DNA of 64,000 nt from an uncultured Clostridia bacterium (GTDB taxonomy: Bacteria > Bacillota > Clostridia > Lachnospirales > Anaerotignaceae), in assembly GCA_944378105.1 (NCBI GenBank), contig CALWGC010000017.1, positions 62,001 through 126,000 of the forward strand. The letters are read 5' to 3'. Position 1 is the stretch's first letter; every line of letters starts with the position of its first letter. Below are positions 63,860 to 64,000 of this stretch, piece after piece. The notes beneath the pieces are model-generated. The model ran no database searches and was not told the origin of the DNA. It saw nothing but the letters and a program-made list of their open reading frames with translations. Made by a program: the position numbers and the translations under genes.

Positions 63860-64000
63860 TTATTTCATCACTGCAATGATTTCAACTTCGCAAAGCAGTT
63901 TCTTTGGCAGTTCTTTTACAGCAACGCAAGAACGAGCTGGTTTACCGGTGAAGTATTTGCCATAAACTTCGTTGAAAGCAGCAAAGTCGTTCATATCAGC
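63860..64000 (-). CDS. RidA (YjgF/UK114) family protein, C-terminal part
   Basis: Only the last 46 residues are in the window. They include [20 protein letters not shown] and the ending [18 protein letters not shown], which match the RidA C-terminus; the Arg of PARS is the conserved active-site arginine, and the glutamate of CEVEIIAV the other conserved residue. RidA hydrolyses reactive enamine/imine intermediates from PLP enzymes. Confidence 0.88.
   Translation of the reverse strand, partial: ADMNDFAAFNEVYGKYFTGKPARSCVAVKELPKKLLCEVEIIAVMK

Overview
The window comes from a spore-forming, strictly anaerobic member of the Clostridia (Firmicutes). The signs are spoIIE, an [FeFe]-hydrogenase, rubredoxin, the fhs/folD/fchA folate genes, an S-layer-homology surface protein, the tilS-hpt-ftsH and greA-lysS neighbourhoods, and purine-rich AAGGAGG ribosome-binding sites with several TTG/GTG starts. 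A Lachnospirales/Anaerotignum-like genome is my best guess, from gene content only. About 90% is coding and most genes lie on the minus strand. I see no prophage, transposase, rRNA, tRNA or CRISPR array; the only RNA gene recognised is ssrA (tmRNA).

Layout. 1-7.2 kb: minus-strand operon for an ABC-2 export module (large membrane protein with a glutamine-amidotransferase-like region, ATPase, permease, a coiled-coil/Gly-rich membrane protein, and a BatA-like VWA protein cut by the window edge). 7.4-9.3 kb: MATE exporter, a nested palindromic repeat, a 51-aa protein and rubredoxin. 9.3-16 kb: pyruvate kinase, dnaE and an unrecognised propeller/coiled-coil protein. 16-21.5 kb: NhaC-type antiporter, then a two-gene hydrogenase unit (HydA plus a NuoF-tail/GltD-like fusion). 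21.6-24.7 kb: lipoprotein, CCG-domain protein, RCC1-like/SLH surface protein. 24.9-28.1 kb: trans-translation and RNA quality control (ssrA, smpB, rnr), then purE. 28.8-33.6 kb: a second ABC module (ATPase, permease, GldG-like, DUF4340). 33.9-39 kb: one-carbon/folate block (fchA, folT, folD, fhs, panB). 39.4-46.5 kb: two small catabolic operons, an RpiR-controlled acid-sugar unit (aldolase, GarR-type dehydrogenase, DUF1537 kinase) and an IclR-linked mhpF/mhpE pair. 46.7-48.1 kb: YhhQ plus a radical-SAM protein, probably queuine salvage. 48.3-54.3 kb: lysS, greA, then a tightly coupled birA-unknown-coaX-coaX-dusB operon with two tandem type III pantothenate kinase homologues. 54.4-59.8 kb: argF, thioesterase, ftsH, hpt, tilS. 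59.9-62.8 kb: spoIIE with a Spo0A-type promoter, and a 61-aa protein. 62.9-64 kb: YheO-family regulator, second copy of the palindromic repeat, 3' end of a RidA-family gene.

How genes may work together. PanB uses 5,10-methylene-THF made by Fhs/FchA/FolD, FolT probably imports folate, and the CoaX pair lies further down the pantothenate-to-CoA route. HydA and its partner probably couple H2 to NADP(H)/ferredoxin. SmpB, tmRNA and RNase R form the ribosome-rescue set.

The observations I would follow up first are the 22-bp-spacer spoIIE promoter, the gap-free tandem CoaX paralogue with altered active-site motifs, the minimal hydrogenase unit, the nested palindrome present in two convergent spacers, the tmRNA tag without an alanine resume codon, the unassigned structured leader of folT, and the QueL/YhhQ-like pair.
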